A stretch of 64,000 nt of DNA from Planctomycetota bacterium (lineage in GTDB: Bacteria > Planctomycetota > UBA1135 > UBA2386), in assembly GCA_020638695.1 (NCBI GenBank), contig JACKIB010000006.1:1-64000 (forward strand). Reading direction: 5' to 3'. How positions within the stretch are numbered: position 1 is the first letter of the stretch; the number at the start of each line of letters is the position of its first letter. A program made the translations under genes and the position numbers. The notes under the pieces are model-generated. The model was given only the letters and a program-made list of their open reading frames with translations. It was not told where the DNA came from and ran no database searches. Below, piece by piece: positions 10,101 to 17,901 of the stretch.

Positions 10101-10863
10101 CGTCGTCGACGCGCAGCATCCTGACGGTCTTGTCGGCGCCGCCGAACGCGACGCTGCGGCCGTCCGGTGCGAACGAGATGCCGTACAGCACGTCGCTGCC
10201 GACGCGGTGACGGCGGTACGGCTGTCGGGTCCTCACGTCCCACACCTGAACTTCGCCGAACCGTGCCGGAGCACCGCCCGCCGCCGCCAAGCGCGCGCCG
10301 TCGCGCGAGAACGCCAGCGACTCGATGCGAGGTGCGCCACCGACCAAGCGGGCGATTGGCTGCGGTGCGGCGTCGCCGTCCGGGACTTCGAGCAGCACGA
10401 CCTCGTGGTATCCGGCGACCGCCAGCAACCGCCCGTCCGGGGAGAACGCGAGTGCAGGAATCGCCGGGGCGCTCCGGTACACCGCCGGGGCGTGGGTCGC
10501 CGGCCTGCGCGTCACCGTGTCATCACGTGCCCCGGCAGCGATCCACGCGCGCAGATTGGCGACCTGCTGGCTGGTCAGCGGGGTGCCGCGGGGCGGCATC
10601 GCCGGCTTCGGACCGCCGACCTTGCGAAGGACCAGGCTGTGCTCCGCGTCGCCGGCGACGAAAGCACGGCCGGACTTGCCGCCGCGCGCGAATGCGGCGA
10701 AGTTCGACAAGTCGAGCCCCCCCTCGGTCTTCCCCGGGCGGTGGCACCCGGCGCAGCGCGCCGCCAACAGCGGCGAAATGTCGCGCTGGAAGCTGATCGA
10801 TGGGTGCTGCCCGACAGCGGTGGCCGCGAGCAGGAGAAGGGCGGCGGGCCTCGAGATGTGCAT
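7126..10863 (-). CDS. Planctomycete cytochrome (PSCyt1-WD40-Big2-DUF1549-DUF1553)
   Basis: Exported mosaic protein of 1245 residues. A signal peptide is followed by a haem-binding CAGCH (37-41) in a PSCyt1 context. WD40-type repeats occupy about 120-460. One Ig-like Big2 domain follows, then an atypical CNAGTCHG site, a second Big2-like segment (about 680-760), the DUF1549/PSCyt2 region and DUF1553/PSD1 near the C-terminus (SYVNRVWSYLFGIGI; RRLSAEQLLDAV). The architecture is characteristic of Planctomycetes, where such proteins are thought to be periplasmic redox or polysaccharide-processing factors; the exact role is unknown. The ATG at 10863 gives a clean signal peptide, whereas the longer frame adds 49 unlikely residues. 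It is the first gene of the operon with DUF1501 and the PPC protein. Confidence 0.9.
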   Translation of the reverse strand: MHISRPAALLLLAATAVGQHPSISFQRDISPLLAARCAGCHRPGKTEGGLDLSNFAAFARGGKSGRAFVAGDAEHSLVLRKVGGPKPAMPPRGTPLTSQQVANLRAWIAAGARDDTVTRRPATHAPAVYRSAPAIPALAFSPDGRLLAVAGYHEVVLLEVPDGDAAPQPIARLVGGAPRIESLAFSRDGARLAAAGGAPARFGEVQVWDVRTRQPYRRHRVGSDVLYGISFAPDGRSVAFGGADKTVRMLRVDDGAELLLFRNHAEWVLGTCFTRDGKRLVSAGRDRAMKIIDLAEQRFVDDINNPYEPILALARHPQSDIVAYGGALGACYVYRISDNQKRTAARLDTNLVHVLTRHGGAVHAVAFDATGGRIATGGEDDQVHIHDSKSGKLLLTLRGYRAPVFALAFHPREPLLATAGFEGLIRVYDARDGKLRHTVVPVPVQGGSRPVAAELITSLQAIPDRLSLDHARDQRRILVQGRTRDGKLVDLTGRARFTADPTHLTVGADGYLTPHATGATTVRVQAAGLSLTVPVQVNGVATHPVHFCRDVMPVLGRAGCNAGTCHGARDGKNGFALSLRGFDPAGDYRALVHDLSGRRFDRVSPEQSLMLLKPTTGVPHEGGKVLELDSRAYRLIADWIRQGTRFRDDDASRVVGLEVLPRTLDLSMPQDHQQVLVIARYADGSTADVTRDAHMSVSDTEVAAMNGTTITALRRGEAAVLVRYEGRYATAPITIMGDRSGFAWQGRPQHNFIDRLVDAKLQTVKTLPAPLCSDAEFVRRVHLDLTGKPPTPEQARAFVAAAGPTRVKREQRIDQLIGSPEFVAHWSNKWADLLQCNSTTLGAEGVWVFRDWLAESIARNKPYDRFVRELLTATGATLSKPAANYMRALSDRGREPDTGKMAEDVTQTFLGVRFGCCKCHNHPFERWTQGQYYELAAHFARVRLKASGSPGEMVVFDQLLAGEVTHPRHHGPVAPQVPFGARHSSTPEQRRAALADWLTSKDNRLFARSYVNRVWSYLFGIGIIEPVDDIRAGNPPSNAALLDALEKHFVDSGFDVFDLIRTICRSHTWQRSFRSNRWNADDRVNFARSYPRRLSAEQLLDAVAIATGVTPRIGNLPAGSRAVDAPDGEVRGNDFLALFGRPKRESACECARSSNLSLAHALNLVGGRTLHGAITDPNGRVARLVGSGAADAEIVTDLFWAALCRAPTTAEVKTFASLGTGPQRVRGAQDLLWALTNSPAFLFNR

Positions 10864-11114
10864 GGTACCGGGGACCCGGGAAGCATAGCCCGTGTGGGGG
10901 GGGTGCGCTGTCCCGGTGCCGTGATTGGCCGATCCTGTGATCGGCTGTCGGGCGGCGGTCCCCGGAGGTCCGAGCCGGGACGATCCGCGGAACGCGGCCC
11001 GGGTGTCCACGGCGGCGCGAGTCGCCCGGGTGTTGCGGTGGAAAGCAGTGGCGGGCGCTCGCTCTGCGCCCTCGATCGTTGGCGGGCACGCGCGCGGCTG
11101 CTGTGATCGCGTCG

Positions 11115-11495
11115 ATGTTGGACCCGGTCGGATCGGTGTGTGCGGAGATTGGCGAGGAACCGGTGCGCCGCGCGGTCGCGGCGTTCTACCGCCGGGTCAC
11201 CGACGACGCGCTGCTGCGGCCGATGTACCCCGACGGTGACCTCGCCGCGGCCGAGCAGCGGCTGGCGGGGTTTCTGGTGGGGCGCTTCGGCGGCTCGGAC
11301 GAGTACGTGCGCGAGCGTGGGCACCCGCGGCTGCGGATGCGGCACGCACGGTTCGTGATCGACGGCGTGGCGCGCGATCGGTGGATGGAGCTGATGACCG
11401 CCGCGCTCGACGAGGTGGACTTCCCGGCGCCGCAACGCACCCGGGTGGTCGCGTTTCTCGGCGATGTTGCGACGATGTTGGTCAACCGGGGGTGA
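11115..11495 (+). CDS. Truncated haemoglobin, group II-like
   Basis: Globin of 126 residues with the short 2-on-2 pattern. Tyr25 in FYRRV fits the B10 position, His77 in MRHARF fits the proximal F8 histidine, and Trp90 fits the G8 tryptophan typical of group II (trHbO). Such proteins bind O2 or NO and help with oxygen delivery or nitrosative-stress protection in the cytoplasm. An in-frame TTG at 11079 would add 12 residues; I prefer the ATG, which gives the usual family length. It stands alone on the plus strand, divergent from the cytochrome operon (251-base gap) and convergent with the deacetylase gene 42 bases away. Confidence 0.85.
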   Translation: MLDPVGSVCAEIGEEPVRRAVAAFYRRVTDDALLRPMYPDGDLAAAEQRLAGFLVGRFGGSDEYVRERGHPRLRMRHARFVIDGVARDRWMELMTAALDEVDFPAPQRTRVVAFLGDVATMLVNRG

Positions 11496-11537
11496 CCGAG
11501 CTCGGCGTCGCGTGACGCCCCGGCCGTGCCGCCTGGG

Positions 11538-12365
11538 TCAGGCGTCGTCCGGGCTGGTTGCGGGTGCACCGCTGGGGACGTCGCCCGCGGCAGCCACCAT
11601 CCGGTCGAGCCGCACCGGCCGTAGCCCGCGCGCCGCGGCATCGTCGAGCACGCCTTCCAACAACTCGGTGGCGCGGGACGGGTCCTGACCGCCGTCGTGC
11701 AGCAGCACGATGCTGCCGGCGCGAAGCCGCGCGGCGATCCGCCGCCGCGCCGCCGCGGTGTCGCGCGTTCCGCCGTCACGCCCGCCGCAGTCCCAACCGA
11801 CCACGGCCAGACCCAACCTCGCGGCCGCGGGCGCCGTGGCGTGGGTGCGGACCCCGAACGGGGGGCGGAACCAGCGCGGCTCGGCGCCGGTCGCGCGGCC
11901 GATCGCGCGCTGGCAGGTCTCGAGGTCGGCGCGCAGCGTCGCGGTGCGGCTCAGGGTCAGGCGCGCTCGATGGGTGTGGCTGTGGTTGCCGATCAGGTGT
12001 CCCTCGGCGGCGATCCGACGGGTCAGTTCGGGATGCGCGTCGACCCGCTCGCCGATCAGGAAGAACGCGGCCGAGACGCCGCGGGCGCGCAGCAGGTCGA
12101 GCACCGCAGGGGTGCAGGCCGGGTCCGGACCGTCGTCGAAGGTCAAGGCGAAGTGCCCCGCGCCGTCGATGCGCGCCAGGCACGGGCCCAGCAGGCGCGA
12201 GCGCGGTGCGATCGAGGCGCGCGCGACCAGCCCGACGAACACCACCGCGATGCCGATGAGACTCGGACCGCGCCACCCGGCCGGGAGCCACGCGGTCGCC
12301 ACCGCGGCGGCGGCGCACAGCGCGGTGACGGCGTGTAGCGGCAGCAGTCCGGCGCGGCGCTTCAC
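11538..12365 (-). CDS. Membrane-anchored polysaccharide deacetylase (NodB family)
   Basis: Protein of 275 residues. Two hydrophobic helices at about 8-50 anchor it to the inner membrane. A NodB-type catalytic domain follows, with TFDDGPD (75-81) supplying the base and a metal-binding Asp, and NHSHTH (127-132) supplying the metal-binding histidines. RPPFGVR corresponds to motif 3 and LLHDG to motif 5. The family removes N- or O-acetyl groups from sugars such as peptidoglycan or exopolysaccharide. The GTG start overlaps the stop of the upstream ketosynthase-like gene as GTGA, so it is translationally coupled as the last gene of the lipid-synthesis operon. It may modify a glycan to which the product is attached; that is inference. 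Confidence 0.85.
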   Translation of the reverse strand: MKRRAGLLPLHAVTALCAAAAVATAWLPAGWRGPSLIGIAVVFVGLVARASIAPRSRLLGPCLARIDGAGHFALTFDDGPDPACTPAVLDLLRARGVSAAFFLIGERVDAHPELTRRIAAEGHLIGNHSHTHRARLTLSRTATLRADLETCQRAIGRATGAEPRWFRPPFGVRTHATAPAAARLGLAVVGWDCGGRDGGTRDTAAARRRIAARLRAGSIVLLHDGGQDPSRATELLEGVLDDAAARGLRPVRLDRMVAAAGDVPSGAPATSPDDA

Positions 12366-13246
12366 CCGCCGGAGACCTCGAGGCGAATGCGTGCCCGATC
12401 GCCGAGCCGACCGCGGCACGACACCCACAGCGCGGATGGAGTCGCGTCCAGCCCGAGCGCGCTGGCCGGGATCTCGCCGGCCAACACGCCCGTGGCGAGT
12501 GCGCTGGCGGTGGCGAACAGCGACATGTGGGGTGGCAGCCCGGCGAACGGTATCGCGCCAGCGGGCGCAGCCAGGCCACCCGCGAGGTCCGGAACCGCGA
12601 TCTCGAAGCCGTTCGGCACGGTCGCGGCGGCGGCGCGGCCCAACGCGATCTCGGTGACGCGCACCGGCGCCGGGTCGCCGAGCAAGAGCAGGGCGCCGCC
12701 CTCGCCGGGCTCTTCGTGGGATCCGCAGCTGCGCAGGGCGTGGGCGACGTACGGCGAGGCTTCGTCGAGCGCGCCGACCAACAGCCGGGCGCCGCCGCCG
12801 ATCCAGTGCGCGGCGAGCAACGCGTGGGCAAACGACACCTCGCCCTGCACCGCGGTCTGGCATTCGCCACGGCAGCCGAGTTCGCGGGCGACCTCGGAGG
12901 CGATCGCGTTGTGCACCGATGCGGCGAACGCGCGTGGTTTGGGCGTCGCCTCCGCCGCCCGAACCATGTGCTCGACGAACGCCTGGGTCTCGGTCAGGCA
13001 ACCGAGTCCGGTGCCGACCAGCACACCGGTTTCCGGGCCGAGTTCGCCCGCGGCGACACAGCGGCGCGCCAGGGCGGTCGCCAGGCCGCCGAGCCGGCTC
13101 CCGCTGCGCCGGGTGCCTGGTGGCGGCATCGGTTCGCACCGCGGTGCCGGGGCGCGGTCGCTGCCGGAACCGGCGATGGCGTAGGCCCGGATGCCGAGGT
13201 CGACGGGGAGGGTGCAGCCTCGCATCGTCATGGCATCCGAACGCAT
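12362..13246 (-). CDS. Ketosynthase-like chain-length-factor type protein
   Basis: Protein of about 294 residues resembling the N-terminal beta-ketoacyl-synthase domain of the chain-length-factor type found in aryl polyene clusters. SVHNAIASEVAREL corresponds to the conserved SVHNA motif, and the following ECQTAVQGEVSFAHALL replaces the usual Cys nucleophile elbow, so condensing activity is doubtful. It probably forms a heterodimer with a ketosynthase and shapes the tunnel. It lies directly after the intact ketosynthase gene and is joined by a GTGA overlap to the deacetylase. Start choice is uncertain: ATG codons at 13246, 13231 and 13225 are all possible. The first clears the upstream stop by 31 bases. 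Confidence 0.7.
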   Translation of the reverse strand: MRSDAMTMRGCTLPVDLGIRAYAIAGSGSDRAPAPRCEPMPPPGTRRSGSRLGGLATALARRCVAAGELGPETGVLVGTGLGCLTETQAFVEHMVRAAEATPKPRAFAASVHNAIASEVARELGCRGECQTAVQGEVSFAHALLAAHWIGGGARLLVGALDEASPYVAHALRSCGSHEEPGEGGALLLLGDPAPVRVTEIALGRAAAATVPNGFEIAVPDLAGGLAAPAGAIPFAGLPPHMSLFATASALATGVLAGEIPASALGLDATPSALWVSCRGRLGDRARIRLEVSGG

Positions 13247-13277
13247 CCCGCGGCCGCCGAGACTGGACCCGGGGCGT

Positions 13278-14456
13278 TCACCGCGAGTCGGCCCGGCCCA
13301 GGCAGAGGCACGAGTTGTTGCCACCGAAGCCGAACGAGTTGCTCAACACGACACGGGCGTCGTCGCTGCGGGTCTCGCGCAGGGGCAGGATCGCACACTC
13401 GGGATCGGGGTCGACCAGCCCAGGCGTGCCGGGGAGGAAGCCGTCGCGCATCGCCAGGATGCAGGCCACTGCCTCGATTGCTCCGGCGGCGCCGAGCGTG
13501 TGGCCGAACACCCGCTTGGTCGACGAGACCGGTGGCACGGCGTCACCGAACAGGTGCTGCAGGGCGCGCCCCTCGGCGCGGTCGTTGTCGGTGGTTCCCG
13601 TGCCGTGGGCGTTGACGTAGTCGATGTCCGATGGGGCGAGCCCTGCCATCGCCAGCGCGGCGCTCATCGCTGCGCGGGCGCCCTCGCCGTCGGGGTGCGG
13701 AGCGGTCGGGTGGTGGGCATCGCACCGATTGCCGTGGCCGAGCAGGCGCGCACGCACCGTGGCGCCGCGGCGCTCCGCATGATCACGGTGCTCGAGCACC
13801 AGGAACGCCGCGCCCTCGCCCAGGCTCATGCCCGCGCGCCGGGCGTCGAACGGCGTGCAGCCGTGCGGCGAGACGTTGAGTAGGGAGGCGAAGCCATTGA
13901 GCGTCAGACGGCACAGGGCGTCGGTTCCCCCGGCGACGACCACCGGGGCCAGGCCACCGCGGATCCACCGATCGGCAGCGGCAATGGCTTGGGCCGAGGA
14001 GCTACAGGCAGTGGAGAAAGTGCTGCGCGGGCCCTCCAGATCGCAGGCGCGGGCCAGCGCATCGGTAGTGGCGGCGCACTCGTGACGGCCCCACACCGCG
14101 TCATCCAGCGTCGCGCCTTCGCCCGCGGCGAGCAGCGCTGCCACCGCGTTCTCGGATTCCGCCATCCCGCCGACGCACGTGCCGACGACGAGCCCTGCGT
14201 CGCGGCGAGCGTCGCTGTGCAGCGCCGCATCGTCGAGTGCTTGGCGGAGCGCTGCGAGCCCGAGGGCGACGGTGCGCGGCACACTGTCGCGCGGCAGGTC
14301 CACTTCGGCCACCGGCAGGTGCCCGTTGCGGGGCGATTCGAAGCCGCGCAGCGGACCGAGACCCGAGCGGCCGTCGCGTAGCGCTCGCGCAGTCGCCTCG
14401 ATGCCATGGCCCGCCGCGGACACGATGCCGATGCCCGTGATCACAACTTCTTGCAT
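13278..14456 (-). CDS. Beta-ketoacyl-ACP synthase II-type (FabF-like)
   Basis: Protein of 392 residues with the full thiolase-fold ketosynthase set: Cys near 150 in STACSSS, His in NAHGTGTTDND and His in VFGHTLGAAGA. The C-terminal SFGFGGNN loop is also present. It should condense malonyl-ACP with an acyl-ACP in the cytoplasm. The preceding gene encodes an ACP (17-base gap) and the following one a ketosynthase-like chain-length factor, the pairing expected for a type II KS/CLF heterodimer. The ATG at 14456 begins MQEVVITGIG, the normal FabF N-terminus. The upstream frame extension is shadow sequence. Confidence 0.9.
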   Translation of the reverse strand: MQEVVITGIGIVSAAGHGIEATARALRDGRSGLGPLRGFESPRNGHLPVAEVDLPRDSVPRTVALGLAALRQALDDAALHSDARRDAGLVVGTCVGGMAESENAVAALLAAGEGATLDDAVWGRHECAATTDALARACDLEGPRSTFSTACSSSAQAIAAADRWIRGGLAPVVVAGGTDALCRLTLNGFASLLNVSPHGCTPFDARRAGMSLGEGAAFLVLEHRDHAERRGATVRARLLGHGNRCDAHHPTAPHPDGEGARAAMSAALAMAGLAPSDIDYVNAHGTGTTDNDRAEGRALQHLFGDAVPPVSSTKRVFGHTLGAAGAIEAVACILAMRDGFLPGTPGLVDPDPECAILPLRETRSDDARVVLSNSFGFGGNNSCLCLGRADSR

Positions 14457-14473
14457 CGTCGCGGCGGGCGGCG

Positions 14474-14728
14474 TCAGCCGCGGTGGGCCTGGACGAACTC
14501 GGCCAGGGTCCGTGGGGTGGCGAACGCGGCGCGTGCGGTCGCCATGTCGGTCAGCTGGATCGCGTAGTGCCGCTCCAGCATCACCACCAGCTCGACGGCA
14601 TCGAGCGAATCGAGCCCCAGCCCCTCGACGAACAGCGGTTGGTCCGAGTCGATCTGCTCGGGGTCCACGTCGGTGAGCTCCAGTTCGGCCACGATGTGGC
14701 GCTTCAGCTCGTCGATCAGTGCTTCCAT
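14474..14728 (-). CDS. Acyl carrier protein (second of the operon)
   Basis: Carrier protein of 84 residues, acidic and helical. GLGLDSLDAVEL contains the phosphopantetheine attachment serine (Ser41). The ATG at 14728 gives the usual ACP length. It sits between the two ketosynthase/ketosynthase-like pairs, just upstream of the FabF-like gene. A 156-base non-coding gap precedes it, the largest inside the operon, so an internal promoter is possible. Having a second ACP in the same cluster suggests a dedicated carrier rather than general fatty-acid synthesis. Confidence 0.88.
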   Translation of the reverse strand: MEALIDELKRHIVAELELTDVDPEQIDSDQPLFVEGLGLDSLDAVELVVMLERHYAIQLTDMATARAAFATPRTLAEFVQAHRG

Positions 14729-14884
14729 GGCGCGTGGCCCCCGAATGCGGCGGGCGATCTGAGTATCGCGGTGCCGGGCCCGCAGGTGAAGGCAGAGATC
14801 GGTCGCGGCCGCGGAACTCGGGTCGCGTGGGCTGCGGGTCTCGCCCTGCATCCGGGTTCGAGGCCGGCCAGGCCTGGTTGGGCG

Positions 14885-15586
14885 CTACGCCGGGTCTGCG
14901 GGACGATCGCCGTGGCCCGCGGTTTCGGAGCGTGCCCATTCCAGCAGCGCGGCGCCGTCGCTCGGTGAAATGGTCGGCGTGGCACTCGCTTCGGCCAGGC
15001 GCAGCAGCAGCGCGTCGATCCGGGTCTCCGCGACGGCACCGACCGGCTCGGCGACCACCGCGGGTAGCCACCCGCCGCACAGGACCAGCGCGGCATCGGC
15101 CTCCCCGGCGCTGATCAGGTCGAGCCCGGCGTCGACACCGGCGGCTTCCCGTCCGGATGGAACCGAAAGGAACAGGGTCGGACCGCGCAGCCGATGGCGG
15201 ATCGCGACTTCACCCAGCGCGGTGCTCGGCAACGTGTAGGCGAACAGCGCGGGCTCGATCCCTGCGGTGACGTGCAGCCCGGCAGCGAAGCGCAGGTCCG
15301 CGGCGAGACATCCGCTCGCCGAAGCGAGCACCAGTCCGGTGCGTTCGCGCAGCGGTTCAGGCAGTTCGTCGAGCCCGCAGGCGGCGGCGGCAATCCACAC
15401 CATGCGAGTGGTGGGGTCGAGACGGCGGAACGCGCGCGCGTCGCCGCCAAACTCCTCGCGCCAGGCGATACGCGCGCGCTGTGGGTCGACGTCGAGCTGC
15501 TGCCAGTCGACGGTGGTTCCGGCGCTGTTGCGCACGCCCACGACGTCGACGGTGCACGCGGCTGCGACGTGGATGGCGCGGTTCAC
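14885..15586 (-). CDS. Short ketosynthase-like protein lacking the active Cys
   Basis: Protein of 233 residues recognisable as a ketosynthase N-terminal half. SGREAAGVDAGLDLISAGEADAALV aligns with the helix after the nucleophile in ketosynthases, but the elbow reads SVPSG (141-145), with Val-Pro where Ala-Cys is expected. No HGTGT or GHT motif follows and the protein is half the usual length. It is probably a catalytically dead partner of the upstream ketosynthase, analogous to a chain-length factor. Its GTG start overlaps the ketosynthase stop as GTGA, supporting coupled synthesis in equal amounts. A degraded gene is the alternative, but the intact frame and coupling argue against it. Confidence 0.7.
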   Translation of the reverse strand: MNRAIHVAAACTVDVVGVRNSAGTTVDWQQLDVDPQRARIAWREEFGGDARAFRRLDPTTRMVWIAAAACGLDELPEPLRERTGLVLASASGCLAADLRFAAGLHVTAGIEPALFAYTLPSTALGEVAIRHRLRGPTLFLSVPSGREAAGVDAGLDLISAGEADAALVLCGGWLPAVVAEPVGAVAETRIDALLLRLAEASATPTISPSDGAALLEWARSETAGHGDRPADPA

Positions 15587-16698
15587 CGTCGTGCCCCCCA
15601 GAGCACCGCCGCGTTGATACCGCCGAAGCCGGCGGCGACCTTGAGCACGCGTTCCGCGCGCGGCAGCGGCGTGGCGGCGGCCTGCAGGGTCGGTGGGCAT
15701 TCGGCGTCGAGCTCCTGCAGTCCGAGGTTCGGCGGCAACCCGGTCCGTTCCACGATCCCCAGGGCGATCAGGCTCTCGAGCAGCCCCGCCGCCCCGAGCG
15801 TGTGGCCGAGCTGCGCCTTCGATCCGGCGGCCGGGACCGGCACGGCGAACACACGGGCCAGGGCACGGCCTTCCATCGCGTCGTTGAACGGGGTCCCGGT
15901 GCCGTGCAGGTGGACTGCGTCGACCGCATCCGGTGGAACATCGGCGCTTCGCAGCGCCCGGGTGATGGACAGGGCGAGGCCTGTGCCGTCGCGGCTGGGG
16001 CCGGTGATGTGGTTGGCGTCGTTGCTCTCCCCCCAACCGAGCAGCTCCGCACCTGCCTCGCCATCGACCGCGGACAGCAGCACGGCGCCCGCGCCTTCGC
16101 CGAGACTCAGCCCGTCGCGCGCGCGGTCGAACGGGCGGCACGGGCCCGGGGCGAGTGCGAGCAGCGCGCTGAAGCCGCGCACCACGAACTCGTGGAGCGC
16201 GTCGACGCCGACCACCAACGCCCGGGTGAACCGTCCGGCGCGCAGCGCCCGGCCGGCGAACGCGAGTGCCGCCAGGCCCGACGCGCAGGCGCACGACACC
16301 GCTGCCGTGGGGCCGGGGAACCGTAGTTCGGTGGCGAGTGCGGTGGCGAGGCGATGCGGGCTGCCGAAGCCGGCGCCACCGTGAGGTGCGATCCCGCTGA
16401 GGTCAGCCTTGGTGGTTGCGAGCACCAGCAAGGTGTGTCGGTCCGGCGCGCTCCCCCATTCCGTGATGGCCTGCCGTGCCGCGTCGGCGGCCATCGCCAG
16501 CGGTAGCCGGGTGGGGTCGCCGGCGGCGTCCACCACTTCGCGCGGTACCTCGCCGGCGACCGACGTCAGGCACTCGACCTTCGCCAGGCGCGCGCGCGGT
16601 CGGAGTCCCTGTTCCCCGGCGAACACCGCGTCGACCAACCGCGCCGCGCCGCGGCCGAAGCAGCTGACCGCGCCGCGCCCGACCACGGTTGGGTTCAT
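15583..16698 (-). CDS. Beta-ketoacyl-ACP synthase (FabF/APE-type)
   Basis: Condensing enzyme of 371 residues. The nucleophile elbow is SCACASG (Cys near 136), the histidines are in HLHGTGTPFND and QLGHTLGAAG, and the C-terminal AGFGGINA loop is intact. It should catalyse decarboxylative Claisen condensation on ACP-bound chains. Its ATG overlaps the thioesterase stop as ATGA, and its own stop overlaps the next gene as GTGA, so three genes are coupled in series. The second ketosynthase of the operon is at 13278. Two active ketosynthases suggest different chain lengths or starter units. Confidence 0.9.
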   Translation of the reverse strand: MNPTVVGRGAVSCFGRGAARLVDAVFAGEQGLRPRARLAKVECLTSVAGEVPREVVDAAGDPTRLPLAMAADAARQAITEWGSAPDRHTLLVLATTKADLSGIAPHGGAGFGSPHRLATALATELRFPGPTAAVSCACASGLAALAFAGRALRAGRFTRALVVGVDALHEFVVRGFSALLALAPGPCRPFDRARDGLSLGEGAGAVLLSAVDGEAGAELLGWGESNDANHITGPSRDGTGLALSITRALRSADVPPDAVDAVHLHGTGTPFNDAMEGRALARVFAVPVPAAGSKAQLGHTLGAAGLLESLIALGIVERTGLPPNLGLQELDAECPPTLQAAATPLPRAERVLKVAAGFGGINAAVLWGARR

Positions 16699-17183
16699 GG
16701 TCTGTCGGGCGCCACGTCGCGAGGGGGATCGTGTTGCGCCTCATCGTGCCAGCGGGCGAGGAACTCGGCGAAGAACGCCGGGCGCACCAGACAGAGTTCG
16801 CCGTCGGGATCGGTGAACACCTGGGTGCTGCACCCGCCGGCGACCTGTTCGCCTGCGGGATCGTGGATTCGGTAGGCGAAGCGGATCCGCGCTCCGGGCT
16901 CGAGGTGCATGCGCGTCTCGACGTCGAGCACTTGGTCGAACCGTGCCGGCCGGAAGTAGTCGATCGACAGGTGAACCAGCGGCGCGATGTAGCCGGCCGC
17001 GAGGATGTCCTGGTAGCCGAACCCGTAGCGGCGGCCGAACGCGTTCCTGCCCTCTTCGAAGTACGACAGGTAGTGGCCGTGCCACACGACGCGCAGCGAG
17101 TCGACCTCCTGGAAGCGCACCCGCACCTGGCAGTGTGCGGGGAGGAACGGGGTGCTCCAGGCGCTGGAGCGCCGGCGTGTCAC
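16695..17183 (-). CDS. Hot-dog acyl-CoA/ACP thioesterase (4-HBT type)
   Basis: Protein of 162 residues with the 4-hydroxybenzoyl-CoA thioesterase signature VRFQEVDSLRVVWHGHYLSYFEEGR: Asp28 is the likely catalytic residue, followed by WHGHY and the helix glutamates. It probably hydrolyses a carrier- or CoA-bound acyl product in the cytoplasm. The GTG start at 17183 overlaps the dehydratase stop (GTGA) and its own stop overlaps the ketosynthase start (ATGA). A thioesterase inside the operon suggests that a free acid is released or that mis-primed carriers are cleaned. Confidence 0.85.
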   Translation of the reverse strand: MTRRRSSAWSTPFLPAHCQVRVRFQEVDSLRVVWHGHYLSYFEEGRNAFGRRYGFGYQDILAAGYIAPLVHLSIDYFRPARFDQVLDVETRMHLEPGARIRFAYRIHDPAGEQVAGGCSTQVFTDPDGELCLVRPAFFAEFLARWHDEAQHDPPRDVAPDRP

Positions 17184-17599
17184 GCGTCGACCTCGATGTG
17201 GAACTTCATCGTGCCGCGCGCGACCACTTCCCCGCCGGCGCGGGCGGTCGCTGCGAACAAGGTCAGCGTGCCGAGCTGTTTCAGCAGCACGACTTCGAAC
17301 TCCACCAGCTCGCCGGGAAGGGGGCGCCGGCCGAACGCGACGTCGCGCAGGCCGACCAGCATGCCCCGCTGTGCGCTTCCACCCGCATCCGGCTGGCCGC
17401 CGCGCATCGCCGCCGCGGTCTGGGCCAGCCCCTCGATCAGCCACCCTTCCCACATCGGGCCGTCCGGAGACGCCGGTACGCGGCGCTCGGCGGTCGCACC
17501 ATCGGGACGAATGGCGGTGACCCGATCGATGCAGAGGATCGGCTCGCGGTGCGGGATCCAGCGGCGCGGATCGGTGCCGCTGTCCGGGTCGGGCGCCAT
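17180..17599 (-). CDS. ApeP-like hot-dog dehydratase
   Basis: Protein of 139 residues related to 3-hydroxyacyl-ACP dehydratases. WIPHREPILCIDRV matches the FabZ/ApeP N-terminal block, and WLIEGLAQTAAA matches the helix with the catalytic acid (Glu56). The histidine that FabZ carries in HFPGxP is absent; the segment reads VPASPDGPMW. That combination is what I know of ApeP-type proteins from aryl polyene clusters. It begins 10 bases after the ACP stop and is coupled by GTGA to the thioesterase. It probably forms trans double bonds in the growing chain; the missing His leaves activity open. Confidence 0.72.
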   Translation of the reverse strand: MAPDPDSGTDPRRWIPHREPILCIDRVTAIRPDGATAERRVPASPDGPMWEGWLIEGLAQTAAAMRGGQPDAGGSAQRGMLVGLRDVAFGRRPLPGELVEFEVVLLKQLGTLTLFAATARAGGEVVARGTMKFHIEVDA

Positions 17600-17609
17600 C
17601 CGCCGTCGG

Positions 17610-17876
17610 TCAGCTCGGCTCCGGTGCGCCGTGCAGTCCGGCTTCGACGCGCGCGTAGATGTCGCCCAACGTGCGGATGCCACGCGCCTCTTGCTCGGGG
17701 ATGCGGCACGAGAAGGTCTTCTCCAACGCGACCACCAGATCGACACCGTCGAGGCTGTCGAGGTCGAGGTCGGCGACCAGCTGGGCGTCCGGGCGCAGCC
17801 GTTCGGGGTCGACCTCGAACTCTTCGACCATGATCTTGTCGACCGTGCTCTGGATCTCTTCGAGAGTGAGTTGCAT
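17610..17876 (-). CDS. Acyl carrier protein (first of the operon)
   Basis: Carrier protein of 88 residues. DLDLDSLDGVDLV carries the phosphopantetheine serine (Ser41) in the standard DSL context, inside a four-helix acidic protein. It follows the ketoreductase gene by 25 bases and precedes the dehydratase by 10. It presumably holds the chain while ketoreductase and dehydratase act. It differs clearly in sequence from the ACP at 14474, so the two probably serve different ketosynthases. Confidence 0.9.
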   Translation of the reverse strand: MQLTLEEIQSTVDKIMVEEFEVDPERLRPDAQLVADLDLDSLDGVDLVVALEKTFSCRIPEQEARGIRTLGDIYARVEAGLHGAPEPS

Positions 17877-17901
17877 CAGGTGAGTGCCTCGGTTCCCGCC
17901 G

